Source of the DNA: Roseovarius litorisediminis
GTDB lineage: Bacteria; Pseudomonadota; Alphaproteobacteria; Rhodobacterales; Rhodobacteraceae
Length of the DNA: 64,000 nucleotides
Assembly (NCBI RefSeq): GCF_900172295.1
Contig: NZ_FWFL01000002.1
Coordinates: 62,001 to 126,000 of the forward strand
Direction of reading: 5' to 3'
The translations under genes were made by a program, and so were the position numbers. Of this stretch, positions 8,130 through 17,148 are shown one piece after another. How positions within the stretch are numbered: the first letter of the stretch is position 1; every line of letters begins with the position of its first letter. The notes beneath the pieces are model-generated. The model saw only the letters and a list, made by a program, of their open reading frames with translations. It searched no databases and was not told where the DNA came from.

Positions 8130-9560
8130 ATGAGTCATTACGATCTGATCATCATCGGCTCGGGCCCCTCGGGCCGGTCCGCCGCCATTCAGGCCGGCAA
8201 GTTGAAACGTCGGGTTCTGGTCGTGGATAAAAAGGACCGGCTGGGCGGGGTCTCGGTGCACACCGGTACAATTCCGTCGAAAACCCTGCGCGAAACGGTG
8301 CTGAACCTTTCGGGCTGGCGGGAACGCAGCTTTTATGGCCGGTCCTACCGCGTCAAAGAGGATATCGAGGCACAAGACCTCAAGGCGCGACTGCACAAGA
8401 CGCTGGATTACGAGGTGGACGTGCTTGAGCATCAGTTCAACCGCAACCATGTCGATACCCTTCTGGGTCTGGCCAAGTTCACCGGGCCCAATTCCATTGA
8501 AGTGGCCACCGAGGCAGGTGAAACCACCAATCTGACCGCAGATAATTTCCTGATCTCGACCGGCACCAAAACCTATCGGCCCGATTACGTACCATTTAAC
8601 GGCCGCACCGTCGTCGACAGCGACGAGTTTCTTGAACTGGCCCAGATCCCGCGCAGTCTGGTTGTGGTCGGTGCGGGCGTCATCGGAGTTGAATATGCCA
8701 CCATGTTCTCGGCTCTGGATGTGCGGGTCACGCTGATCGAGCCGCGCGACAGCTTTCTGGATTTCATCGACCGCACGCTGATTCAGGATTTCACCCATCA
8801 GATCCGCGAAAACGGTGTCGATCTGCGTCTCGGGTCACCCATTGAAAAGATCGAGGATGCTGGCGAACATGTCGAGGTGACCATGGGCAATGGCCGCCAT
8901 GTACGCAGTGAAATGCTGTTGTTCGCAGCCGGGAGGATGGGCGCCACATCCAGCCTGAATTTGCCTGCGATCAGTCTGGAAACCGATCATCGTGGCCGCA
9001 TTGAAGTGGATCGTAAAACCTATCAGACTTCCGTGCCGCATATCTATGCCGCAGGCGATGTGATCGGCCATCCCAGCCTTGCATCAACCGCGATCCAGCA
9101 GGGCCGTGTTGCCGCCTGTCACGCACTTAACGTGCCAACGCTCGAGGAAAGTCCCTGGTATCCCTACGGCATCTATTCGGTGCCCGAAATTTCCACCTGC
9201 GGCATGTCCGAAGAAGAGATGCAGGACCGCGGTATACCCTACGAAGTGGGTGTCGCGCGCTTCCGTGAAACTTCGCGAGGCCATATCATGGGGCTGGAAC
9301 ACGGACTTCTGAAGATGCTGTTTTCGCTCAAGACCCGCCGGGTGCTTGGGGTGCAGATCGTGGGCGAAGGTGCAACCGAACTGATCCACATCGCCCAGGC
9401 GGTGCTGAATCTGAAAGGCACCGTGGATTATTTCGTGCAGAACACCTTCAACTATCCGACCTTGGCCGAGGCCTATAAAATTGCGGGGCTGGACGCGTTC
9501 AACCGCATGCCAATTCCCGAAGAATTCAAAGTGAAGCGCAGCAAAAAAGTGAAAGCCTGA
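8130..9560 (+). CDS. sthA: Soluble (Si-specific) NAD(P)+ transhydrogenase
   Basis: A 476-residue flavoprotein of the pyridine nucleotide-disulfide oxidoreductase family. The N-terminal FAD motif is [13 protein letters not shown], and a second dinucleotide motif ([12 protein letters not shown]) follows near residue 180. At the place where disulfide reductases have their redox CxxxxC pair this protein reads [12 protein letters not shown], with no cysteines; that is the hallmark of SthA/UdhA. It equilibrates NADPH with NAD+ in the cytosol. It is probably translated with fghA from one mRNA. A small hairpin lies 4 bases after the stop. Confidence 0.92.
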   Translation: MSHYDLIIIGSGPSGRSAAIQAGKLKRRVLVVDKKDRLGGVSVHTGTIPSKTLRETVLNLSGWRERSFYGRSYRVKEDIEAQDLKARLHKTLDYEVDVLEHQFNRNHVDTLLGLAKFTGPNSIEVATEAGETTNLTADNFLISTGTKTYRPDYVPFNGRTVVDSDEFLELAQIPRSLVVVGAGVIGVEYATMFSALDVRVTLIEPRDSFLDFIDRTLIQDFTHQIRENGVDLRLGSPIEKIEDAGEHVEVTMGNGRHVRSEMLLFAAGRMGATSSLNLPAISLETDHRGRIEVDRKTYQTSVPHIYAAGDVIGHPSLASTAIQQGRVAACHALNVPTLEESPWYPYGIYSVPEISTCGMSEEEMQDRGIPYEVGVARFRETSRGHIMGLEHGLLKMLFSLKTRRVLGVQIVGEGATELIHIAQAVLNLKGTVDYFVQNTFNYPTLAEAYKIAGLDAFNRMPIPEEFKVKRSKKVKA

Positions 9561-9563
9561 CCA

Positions 9564-9584
9564 CGATTTTTCGCAGAAAAATCG
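9564..9584. repeat. Small palindrome with TTCGCAGAA core after sthA
   Basis: Arms 9564-9572 and 9576-9584 are perfectly complementary (9 bp) around GCA. The same TTC-GCA-GAA core occurs in the palindrome at 44807-44825. It has no T-run of its own, so terminator function is uncertain; it may be a dispersed mini-palindrome. Confidence 0.5.
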
Positions 9585-9612
9585 CATGCCGCCTGACCCG
9601 GAAAGAAACACC

Positions 9613-10062
9613 ATGGCCATTTACGTTGATGCTGATGCCTGCCCGGTCAAATCCGAGGTTGAAAAGGTTGGTACCCGCCATGGCTTGCAGATGTTCATCG
9701 TCTCAAACGGGGGCCTGCGTCCTTCGCAAAACCCCCTTGTCGAGACCGTTATTGTGCCCGACGGCCCCGACGTGGCTGACATGTGGATCGCAGAACGTGC
9801 CGGGCAGGGTGACGTGGTCATCACCGGGGATATTCCGTTGGCCGCCAGATGTGTCGAGGCGGGCGCGCAGGTGCTGAAACACAACGGCGAGGCGCTGACC
9901 GCCGCCAATATCGGCAACGTGCTGGCGACCCGTGATCTGATGACCGACCTGCGCGCCGCCGATCCATTTCGGCAGGGGGGGGGCCGCGGCTTTACCAAGG
10001 CCGACCGCTCGCGTTTCCTGGATGCACTTGAAAGGACCATCCGCGCGGCCAAACGGCTCTGA
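9613..10062 (+). CDS. YaiI/YqxD family (DUF188, UPF0178) protein
   Basis: This 149-residue protein starts [13 protein letters not shown], the highly conserved opening of the DUF188/UPF0178 family, a PIN-like nuclease fold. Other family features are [10 protein letters not shown] and the GDIPLA acidic loop near residue 75. The biochemical role is not established. GGAAAGAAACACC before the ATG gives the start; a longer frame from 9586 overlaps the palindrome and is unlikely. C-terminal [12 protein letters not shown] is also typical of the family. Confidence 0.88.
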   Translation: MAIYVDADACPVKSEVEKVGTRHGLQMFIVSNGGLRPSQNPLVETVIVPDGPDVADMWIAERAGQGDVVITGDIPLAARCVEAGAQVLKHNGEALTAANIGNVLATRDLMTDLRAADPFRQGGGRGFTKADRSRFLDALERTIRAAKRL

Positions 10063-10170
10063 CGACTCCCGGACTGCGGGCAATGCAACGGCACGCCACA
10101 TCGGCCCTGGGCTTTACCGGCCCGGGCTTGAGAAAACACCTTCCAGTTGTTAAAGCAAGATTCAACGATT

Positions 10171-12114
10171 ATGTCCGGTGACCTTCAAGGAAAAGTTGCT
10201 TTGAGATATCGTGCTGAAATCGACGGGCTGCGCGCCGTGGCGGTGCTGCCGGTGGTCTTTTTTCATGCGGGTTTCAAACCCTTCGGTGGTGGCTTTGTCG
10301 GTGTCGATGTCTTTTTCGTCATCAGTGGCTACCTGATCACCAGCCTCATTCTCGAAGAACTCAGCGCCGACCGGTTCAGCCTGGCCGGGTTCTATGACCG
10401 ACGCGCCAGACGCATCCTGCCGACGCTGTTCTTCGTACTGGTCTGTTCGATCCCTGTCGCCTGGTTCATACTTCTGCCCCGGGGCCTGTCCGAGTTCCTG
10501 CAAAGCGTCATGGCAGTCGGCTTTTTTTCGTCAAACATCCTGTTCTGGCTCCAGAGCGGTTATTTCGACACCATGGCCGAGCTCAAGCCGCTGCTCCACA
10601 CCTGGAGCCTTGCCGTCGAAGAGCAGTTCTACATCCTCTTCCCGCTGCTGCTGATGGGCCTGTGGCGGTTCGGCACCCGATCGGTGTTGACGGTCCTGGC
10701 CACTCTCTTCGTAATCAGCCTCGGCCTCGCCCAATGGGGCGCTTACGTGTATCGACCTGCAACCTACTTTCTGCTGCACACCCGCAGTTGGGAACTTCTG
10801 ATCGGCAGCTTCGCGGCGTTCCTCCTGCGGGGCGAACAGGTTGCCGCGGGCCGTGAGCGCAGCAACCTGTTTTCGATGCTCGGGTTGCTGGCGATCGCCT
10901 TTGCGGTGGTCAGTTTTGATGAGCGTACCCCGTTTCCAAGCCTTTATGCGCTGCTGCCGACAGTGGGGGCCGCCCTGATCATCCTTTTTGCGGTGCCAGG
11001 AACCCTTGTGCACCGCGTCCTGAACCTGAAGGTCTGCGTCTGGATCGGGCTGGTTTCCTACAGCATATATCTGTGGCACCAGCCGCTTTTCGTTTTCTCC
11101 CGTTATCTCTTTGGCCTGCCTCAGGGCTCCTATCTGTTTCTGGGCCTCACGGGTGTGGCACTCGCTCTCGCTTGGTTCACCTGGCGTTTTATAGAACAGC
11201 CGTTCCGCCGAAAAAGGTTCCGTGTCTCATCGGTGCTGATCACCGCCGTCGCCGCCAGCATCGTCGTTATCTCAGTGGGCAACGCCTTGTTGGAACTGCC
11301 AAGGCCGACGGTCGATGCGCTTGACCTCAAGACACAATGGCAGGGCTGGACAGACTGTCCCCCCTCGGGCGGATGGGACCATGCCAGTGGCAAATGCGCG
11401 ATCCTGACCAAGGGAGTGGCGCCCACGATGGCGGTCATCGGTGACAGTCATGCCCAGCATCTGGCATCGGGGATCCGTGACGCGCTAGCCGAGTCCCCGG
11501 AAAATCCGATCATCTTTGTCAGCGGGGGGTGTTTCCCGGTGATGACCGGGGGCCGAGAATATGACGGCTTCATGCAGTGCGCTGATGATTTCATCGACAA
11601 ATCCCTAGCCTACACTTTGGAGAATGACGGGATCGGCAAAGTGGTGCTGAGCGGGTATGGCGTTTGGGAATTGCTGAAGCAAAGGGCGCATGACGACCCG
11701 TATCTCAGTCAGCCTGAAATCGACACCCGACAGGCCCTGCTGCTGGAGGGGATGCGCGCAACCGTGGGCAAGCTGCTGGCAGCGGGCAAGAAAGTTCTGC
11801 TGATAAGTGACAACCCTGAATTGATGGTAAATCCTGCCCATTGCAGTACGCGGGCCGCAGGCTGGTTCGGCAATTGTCCGCAACGCCTGCCACGCAGCGA
11901 CGTCGACGACAGCCTCGGGGAAATGGATCAGATCCTCCGGGATCTGCAAACCTTCCATCCCAACCTTGCCGTATTCGACCCGCGTACGGTGTTCTGCGAC
12001 GCTGCGTTTTGTTATTCAGGCGATCCGCAGGACAGCTGGTACCGGGATCACGACCACTTGACGCCGGCAGGCTCGGTCAGGCTGATGCAACCGGCACTAC
12101 GCGGTTTCGACTGA
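10171..12114 (+). CDS. Membrane O-acyltransferase with C-terminal SGNH domain (OafA/YrhL type)
   Basis: A 647-residue two-domain protein. The N-terminal 350 residues form the acyltransferase-3 domain with about ten helices, including YRAEIDGLRAVAV, SGYLIT and the WSLAVEEQFY motif. The C-terminal part is an SGNH hydrolase-like domain with GDSHA (Ser at about 426) and the catalytic D626-x-x-H629 pair. Such enzymes add acetyl groups to O-antigen, exopolysaccharide or peptidoglycan sugars, with the SGNH domain in the periplasm. The start is not certain: ATG 10171 has a weak ribosome site and TTG 10147 is an alternative. It stands alone among unrelated genes, so the polysaccharide substrate is unknown. 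Confidence 0.9.
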   Translation: MSGDLQGKVALRYRAEIDGLRAVAVLPVVFFHAGFKPFGGGFVGVDVFFVISGYLITSLILEELSADRFSLAGFYDRRARRILPTLFFVLVCSIPVAWFILLPRGLSEFLQSVMAVGFFSSNILFWLQSGYFDTMAELKPLLHTWSLAVEEQFYILFPLLLMGLWRFGTRSVLTVLATLFVISLGLAQWGAYVYRPATYFLLHTRSWELLIGSFAAFLLRGEQVAAGRERSNLFSMLGLLAIAFAVVSFDERTPFPSLYALLPTVGAALIILFAVPGTLVHRVLNLKVCVWIGLVSYSIYLWHQPLFVFSRYLFGLPQGSYLFLGLTGVALALAWFTWRFIEQPFRRKRFRVSSVLITAVAASIVVISVGNALLELPRPTVDALDLKTQWQGWTDCPPSGGWDHASGKCAILTKGVAPTMAVIGDSHAQHLASGIRDALAESPENPIIFVSGGCFPVMTGGREYDGFMQCADDFIDKSLAYTLENDGIGKVVLSGYGVWELLKQRAHDDPYLSQPEIDTRQALLLEGMRATVGKLLAAGKKVLLISDNPELMVNPAHCSTRAAGWFGNCPQRLPRSDVDDSLGEMDQILRDLQTFHPNLAVFDPRTVFCDAAFCYSGDPQDSWYRDHDHLTPAGSVRLMQPALRGFD

Positions 12115-12247
12115 CACCAGCGCTGCCCCGGTAATCACTGCAACACCCGGTTCAGCGACGTCGGGTACGGATTGTCGGAGCTGCGGGGTTTACAAACGTC
12201 GGGGCCTGGCCTTTTGTGGCGTGACCATTTTGGAACAGCGGATTTTC

Positions 12248-13216
12248 ATGACCACAACATCCATACAGCGCTCAAACCTGACTGGTGCCGGTTTTGCGCT
12301 TGTGGCGGTCTTGTGCTTTTCGCTGAATGACGTGGGCATAAAATTTCTCAGCAATGACTATGCGCTGCATCAGATCGTGCTGATCCGGGCGTCGGTGGCA
12401 ATCCTGACGTTCTGCGCCTTGATCATGCCTTTCAGCGGAGGCCTGCGCGTGTTGCGCACCCGCCGCCCCGGTGCACATCTGATTCGGGGTATCTGCGTGG
12501 TGCTGGCCAACAGCTTTCTGTTTCTGGGCCTGTCGGCCATGCCCATTGCCGATGCGGTTGCGGTATTTTTCATCTCGCCGCTGGTCATCACTGTCTTCGG
12601 CGTGATCTTCCTGCGCGAAGTGGTTGGGCCGGTTCGCTGGACAGCGGTTGCGGTGGGGTTTCTGGGGGTTCTGATCATCATCAAACCGGGCACCTCGGCG
12701 TTTCAGATCGCTTCGCTTTTTCCAATGGCGGCGGCTGTGCTTTATGCCGTCATGCACATGATGGCCCGCAAGATCGGTGGCACCGAAAGTGCAGCCACGA
12801 TGGCGATCTATATCCAGCTGACGTTCCTGCTGGCCAGTTCACTGATCGGGTTGTCAGTGGGCGACGGGCGTTATGCCGGCAGCGAACACCCCGCACTGGC
12901 ATTCCTCTTTCGGGCCTGGGGCCCGATTGATCCGGGCGACTGGCCGCTTCTGATCATGCTGGGCGTCAGCGGTCTGCTGGGTGGCTTTTTCATCTCTCAG
13001 GCGTACCGCCTGTCCGAAGCCGCCTTTGCCGCCCCTTTCGAATATGTCTCGATGCCGCTCGCCATCATGTGGGGTGTGACCGTATTTGGCACCTGGCCCG
13101 CACCGACCGCCTGGATCGGAATCGCCCTGATCCTTGGTTCGGGACTTTTTCTTTTGTGGCGCGAGTCGGCCAAGGGCAAACCGGTTGCCGCCTCGGCACC
13201 GACGCGCAAGGGATAG
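12248..13216 (+). CDS. DMT-superfamily transporter with two EamA domains
   Basis: A 322-residue membrane protein with ten predicted helices in two EamA repeats. Key segments are FSLNDVGIKFL, LSAMPIADAVAVFFISPL and PFEYVSMPLAIMWG, all usual in this family of drug/metabolite carriers. The ATG at 12248 is used; a GTG at 12221 is in frame with no better ribosome site. It is 3 bases upstream of the HAD gene and so opens a probable four-gene operon (transporter, phosphatase, cyclodeaminase-like enzyme, hydrolase). Substrate unknown. Confidence 0.86.
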   Translation: MTTTSIQRSNLTGAGFALVAVLCFSLNDVGIKFLSNDYALHQIVLIRASVAILTFCALIMPFSGGLRVLRTRRPGAHLIRGICVVLANSFLFLGLSAMPIADAVAVFFISPLVITVFGVIFLREVVGPVRWTAVAVGFLGVLIIIKPGTSAFQIASLFPMAAAVLYAVMHMMARKIGGTESAATMAIYIQLTFLLASSLIGLSVGDGRYAGSEHPALAFLFRAWGPIDPGDWPLLIMLGVSGLLGGFFISQAYRLSEAAFAAPFEYVSMPLAIMWGVTVFGTWPAPTAWIGIALILGSGLFLLWRESAKGKPVAASAPTRKG

Positions 13217-13219
13217 GCG

Positions 13220-13846
13220 ATGACAATGAAGGTGCAAGCCGTGATCTGGGATATCGGCAATGTGCTGATCGAATGGCAACCCGAGCGGTATTTCGACCAG
13301 CTTATCGGACAGACGCGTCGCGCGCAGCTATTCGCCCAGGTGGATCTTTTTGCAATGATGGACCGGATTGATGCCGGTGCGCCCTTTGCAGAAACTATCG
13401 AAGAAACCGCATGCGACCATCCCGACTGGCAGGCTGAAATCCGCCATTTCCGGGATAACTGGACAGCGCTGGCCAGCCCGGCGATTGAGCATTCCGTTCG
13501 TTTGTTGCGTGCCTTGAAATCCGCTCAGGTGCCGGTCTTTGCCCTGTCGAATTTTGGCGTCCAGAACTTTCCGTGCAGCCGGGTTCAGTTCCCGTTTCTG
13601 GGTGAATTCGACCGGTACTACATTTCCGGCCAGATGGGCCGGATCAAACCTGATCCGGCGATTTATGCCGCAGTCGAGGCCGATTGTGGCATCGCGCCCG
13701 AACATCTTTTGTTTACCGACGACCGATCGGACAATATCAACACTGCAATCGCCCGTGGCTGGCAGGTGCATTTGTTTGATGGCGCCAAAGGTTGGGCGCA
13801 ATGTCTGGTCCGCTCCGGACTGCTGATCAAGGAGAATGCTGTATGA
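13220..13846 (+). CDS. HAD-superfamily phosphatase, YihX-like
   Basis: A 208-residue HAD type IA protein. The nucleophile motif reads WDIGNVLIEW (Asp at residue 11) with Gly-Asn after it, as in the YihX/epoxide-hydrolase-N branch rather than the usual DxDxT. Motif II is ALSNFG, the lysine lies in GRIKPDP, and the acidic motif is FTDDRSDN. It should dephosphorylate a small sugar or related phosphate. Its stop overlaps the next start (ATGA), so translation is coupled to the cyclodeaminase-like gene. A second ATG six bases inside is also possible as start. Confidence 0.88.
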   Translation: MTMKVQAVIWDIGNVLIEWQPERYFDQLIGQTRRAQLFAQVDLFAMMDRIDAGAPFAETIEETACDHPDWQAEIRHFRDNWTALASPAIEHSVRLLRALKSAQVPVFALSNFGVQNFPCSRVQFPFLGEFDRYYISGQMGRIKPDPAIYAAVEADCGIAPEHLLFTDDRSDNINTAIARGWQVHLFDGAKGWAQCLVRSGLLIKENAV

Positions 13847-14760
13847 GCATCACCATCATCCCTTTTGAAAAGGGCGAGGCGAATCTGGACTGGACGGCGC
13901 TGTGCCAGGCCCTGGCCAATGGGCACGCCCTGCCCAAGGCCGAGATTGGTGATACGTTTCTTTATCGTTCTCCCGATACGCTGCTGTCGCGCTCGGCCTG
14001 GATTGACGGGATGGGCATTGCGGTGAAATCCGTCACGGTGTTTCCCGGTAATCCGGCCGCTGACAAACCGCTGATCCACGGTGCTGTTACTTTGTTCTCT
14101 GACACCGACGGTACGGTTGATGCAGTGCTGGACGGCCAGCTTGTAACCAAATGGAAAACCGCAGGTGATAGTCTCTACGCTGCCACAAGACTGGCCCGAC
14201 CGGATAGTGAAAACATCCTGATTGTGGGTGCGGGTACCGTCGGCCACAGCCTGTGGAGCGCCTACCGCACGGCATTCCCCGAGGCCCGCTTTACCCTGTG
14301 GAACCGCACCCGTGACAATGCTGAAAAGATGGCGGCGGATTGTCCGGGCATGCAGGTCGCAGACGATCTCGAGACCGCGATCAAATCCGCCGATATCGTC
14401 ACGTCGGCCACCATGTCGACCGAACCACTTATCAAAGGCGAGTGGTTTCAGCCGGGTCAGCATATCGACCTGATAGGTGCCTACCGCTCTGACATGCGCG
14501 AGGCCGACGATACCGCGATGCAGCGCGCGCGGGTTTTTGTCGACAGTTTCGATACCACTGTAGACCACATCGGCGAAATCAAGACCCCGCTTGAAACGGG
14601 TGCCATCGCGCGGGCCGATCTGGTAGCAGATTTTTACGAGCCTGAAAAATTCAGGCGCAACAGCGCGGATGAGATCACGCTTTTCAAAAACGGGGGCGGC
14701 GCGCATCTGGATCTGATGACCAGCCGCTATATCCTTGATGCTTGGAGGGGGGCAGAATGA
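13843..14760 (+). CDS. Ornithine cyclodeaminase / mu-crystallin family protein
   Basis: This 305-residue protein has the family's N-terminal dimerisation region and a Rossmann domain starting LIVGAGTVGHSL near residue 127. Homologues include ornithine cyclodeaminase, alanine dehydrogenase of archaeal type and ketimine reductase; the sequence alone does not choose between them. AAGGAG stands 9 bases upstream, inside the HAD gene, and ATGA overlaps join it to the genes before and after. Clustering with a DMT carrier suggests turnover of an imported or exported amino acid derivative, which is inference. Confidence 0.87.
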   Translation: MSITIIPFEKGEANLDWTALCQALANGHALPKAEIGDTFLYRSPDTLLSRSAWIDGMGIAVKSVTVFPGNPAADKPLIHGAVTLFSDTDGTVDAVLDGQLVTKWKTAGDSLYAATRLARPDSENILIVGAGTVGHSLWSAYRTAFPEARFTLWNRTRDNAEKMAADCPGMQVADDLETAIKSADIVTSATMSTEPLIKGEWFQPGQHIDLIGAYRSDMREADDTAMQRARVFVDSFDTTVDHIGEIKTPLETGAIARADLVADFYEPEKFRRNSADEITLFKNGGGAHLDLMTSRYILDAWRGAE

Positions 14761-15674
14761 TCTGGTTTTTGCTGATACTCGCAATTGTCATCGCGGCTCC
14801 TTTTGTGCGCGAGGCGATGAAACCGCAAATGGATGACACCCTGCGCCGGTCCGCGCCGGGGGAATTTGAACAGCTTTCGCGCGGTCTGACGCATTACCAA
14901 TGGTTCGGCGGTACCCGCGGGCCGGTGGCGGTGTGTGTCCACGGCCTGACCACGCCCTCGTTTGTCTGGGGACCAATCGCCGAGGGGCTAGCCGCCATGG
15001 GCTTTCGCGTTCTGGTCTATGATCTTTACGGGCGGGGCTATTCGGATCGCCCCAAAGGCCCGCAGGATCCTGCGTTTTTTGTGACCCAGCTGGAAGAGTT
15101 AATGGAAAGTCAGGGTATCGAGGATGAAATCACCCTGCTGGGCTATTCCATGGGGGGTGCCATCGTGACGGCCTTTGCGTCTTTGTCCCCGGCGCGCCTG
15201 CGTCATCTGGTGCTTCTGGCGCCCGCCGGGCTGGGGCACGATCTGGGCCCGCTGGTCCGGATTGTCACGCAACTGGGCTGGCTGGGCGATTGGCTGATGC
15301 TGGCTTTTTACGAACGCTCCTTTCGCAAGGCAACCGAAGCCGAGCGGAAATTGGATAGCCGCATCGAGGACATCGTCGATCTGCAACAGAACGAATTGCG
15401 TATCCGAGGATTTGTACCCGCTGTTCTGGCGTCGCTGAAAGGTACGCTTGATCACGACCAGGATGAGGAACATAGGGAAATCAACAAAGAAGAAGTTCCC
15501 GTGCTGGCGATCTGGGCCAAGGATGATGACGTGATCCCGATCAGTGGTCTGGGCAAACTGGCGCAATGGAACCGCGCCGCGCGTCAAGAGGTGATTGAAA
15601 ACGCCGGTCATCAGCTGGCCTATACGCACACCGACGAGGTGCTGCATGCGATGCGCGATCTGATGAAGGACTAG
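14757..15674 (+). CDS. Alpha/beta hydrolase, membrane-anchored
   Basis: A 305-residue hydrolase with an N-terminal hydrophobic helix (residues 1-18), so probably attached to the inner membrane. The fold shows the oxyanion segment VCVHGLTT, nucleophile elbow GYSMGG (Ser 131), the acid in WAKDDDVIP and catalytic His 285 in NAGHQL. GGAGGGGGG just before ATG 14757 fixes the start, which overlaps the stop of the upstream gene. It ends the probable operon; the gap to the convergent MFS gene is 85 bases with no strong terminator. Substrate not known. Confidence 0.88.
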   Translation: MIWFLLILAIVIAAPFVREAMKPQMDDTLRRSAPGEFEQLSRGLTHYQWFGGTRGPVAVCVHGLTTPSFVWGPIAEGLAAMGFRVLVYDLYGRGYSDRPKGPQDPAFFVTQLEELMESQGIEDEITLLGYSMGGAIVTAFASLSPARLRHLVLLAPAGLGHDLGPLVRIVTQLGWLGDWLMLAFYERSFRKATEAERKLDSRIEDIVDLQQNELRIRGFVPAVLASLKGTLDHDQDEEHREINKEEVPVLAIWAKDDDVIPISGLGKLAQWNRAARQEVIENAGHQLAYTHTDEVLHAMRDLMKD

Positions 15675-15759
15675 GACCGCAGATTTCCGCACACCTTACA
15701 AAATCCGCATACAAACCTTACGGACCTGCAGGCGAGCGTCCTGTTCATGCAGGGTGTCT

Positions 15760-16992
15760 TTAGGCCGGGCTCATTTTCTGCTCGCGCACTGGCAAATGTA
15801 CAATCGCGCTGAACGCACCTATTCCCACCCCAATCCACCAGACCAGCGTGTAATCACCATAGACATCATACAGCCGGCCACCCAACCAGACGCCCAGAAA
15901 ACTGCCTAACTGGTGGGAAAAAAAGACAATTCCATATAGCGTTCCCATATAGCGCAGCCCGTATATATGCGCGATCAGTCCGCTGGTCAGCGGCACCGTT
16001 GCCAGCCAAAGTGCACCCATCGACACCGAAAACAAAAGCACCGTCGCAGGCGTGATCGGGTTCATGATAAACGCCGCTGCCACAATCGTCCGGCCCAAGT
16101 AAATACCTGCAAGTAAATACTTTTTTGTGTATCTCTTGCCCAGCCAACCCGCTGTCAGCGTGCCCGCAATATTGGCCACCCCAATCAGCGAAATTGCAAT
16201 GGCCCCCAAGGCCGACGTGCTGGTTACCCCCATTCCATGCAAAAACCCACCCGGCGAAATCGGCCCGCAAAGCTCGGTCACAAAGGCCGGAAGGTGGGCC
16301 GTGAGGAAACCCAGCTGATAGCCACAGCTGAAAAAGCCAAGGAAAATCAACGTGTAAGACGGGTCGCGAAAGGCTTTGCCAAGAATCGCGCCCATGCTTT
16401 CCTCTAATTCGGCCTTGCTGGCCCGCGCCGGTGCCCGCATCAACGGCAAAAAGGCCAATGTCGCCAATATGGTAGCGGCAAAAACCAGAAACACCATTTG
16501 CCAGTTCATCAGCCCCAGAAGATATTCGGCTACCGGCGCCCCAAAGACCTGTCCCGCCGACCCGGATGCCGTGGCAATCGCAAGGCTCATGGACCGGTTC
16601 TCGTCCGAGCTTGCCCGTCCGACCACCGCCAGAATAACCCCGAATCCAGTGCCTGCGATCCCAAATCCTACAAGGATTTCATAGAGTTGATGCGCCTCCG
16701 GCGTGACTGCAAATGATGACAGAACCAGACCCGCCGCATAGGTCAAAGCGCCGAGGATGATGGCCTTTCGGTCCCCCATTTTTTCGGCGAAAGCGCCAAA
16801 GATTGGCTGCCCGATGCCCCAGGCAAGGTTCTGAATTGCGATTGCCAGCGAAAATTCCGACCGCAGCCAGCCGAATTCTTCGGCAATGGGTATCTGAAAG
16901 ACCCCAAAGGATGCCCTAATAGCAAAGGATATCAGCATGATAGAACAACCTGCGATCAGCACAGGCGTAAAAATGGAAGCAGGCTTTGCCAT
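15760..16992 (-). CDS. MFS transporter
   Basis: A 410-residue major facilitator protein with twelve predicted helices. The loop 2-3 region carries GAFAEKMGDRKAI, the family's signature between helices 2 and 3, and SMGALWLATVPLTSGLIAHI lies in the second half. It resembles the monocarboxylate/oxalate-formate branch of MFS, a weak assignment. ATG 16992 has GGAG at 7 bases; the ATG directly before it (16995) is also possible. It is convergent with the alpha/beta hydrolase and divergent from zapE. Confidence 0.85.
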   Translation of the reverse strand: MAKPASIFTPVLIAGCSIMLISFAIRASFGVFQIPIAEEFGWLRSEFSLAIAIQNLAWGIGQPIFGAFAEKMGDRKAIILGALTYAAGLVLSSFAVTPEAHQLYEILVGFGIAGTGFGVILAVVGRASSDENRSMSLAIATASGSAGQVFGAPVAEYLLGLMNWQMVFLVFAATILATLAFLPLMRAPARASKAELEESMGAILGKAFRDPSYTLIFLGFFSCGYQLGFLTAHLPAFVTELCGPISPGGFLHGMGVTSTSALGAIAISLIGVANIAGTLTAGWLGKRYTKKYLLAGIYLGRTIVAAAFIMNPITPATVLLFSVSMGALWLATVPLTSGLIAHIYGLRYMGTLYGIVFFSHQLGSFLGVWLGGRLYDVYGDYTLVWWIGVGIGAFSAIVHLPVREQKMSPA

Positions 16993-17148
16993 CATATGAC
17001 TCCGGTTTGACCGGCGCACTCTATGGGTTTCAACTTCAGGGTCAATTCAGGCTTTGTGATGGGCATGATTACAATCTGATGGGTGCTTATGTTGTCCAAC
17101 CCTCTGATCTTGCTTTCCTAAACAGCTTCGGCACGGTATTGCGAACCT

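Noticed and set aside
7305..8798. 497-residue open frame antisense to fghA and sthA
   Set aside because: Both sense frames are well-known complete enzymes; the antisense frame spans two genes and has no recognisable domain.
8130..9560. Missing redox cysteines in a disulfide-reductase-like protein
   Set aside because: This looked like a broken active site but is the normal state of SthA transhydrogenases.
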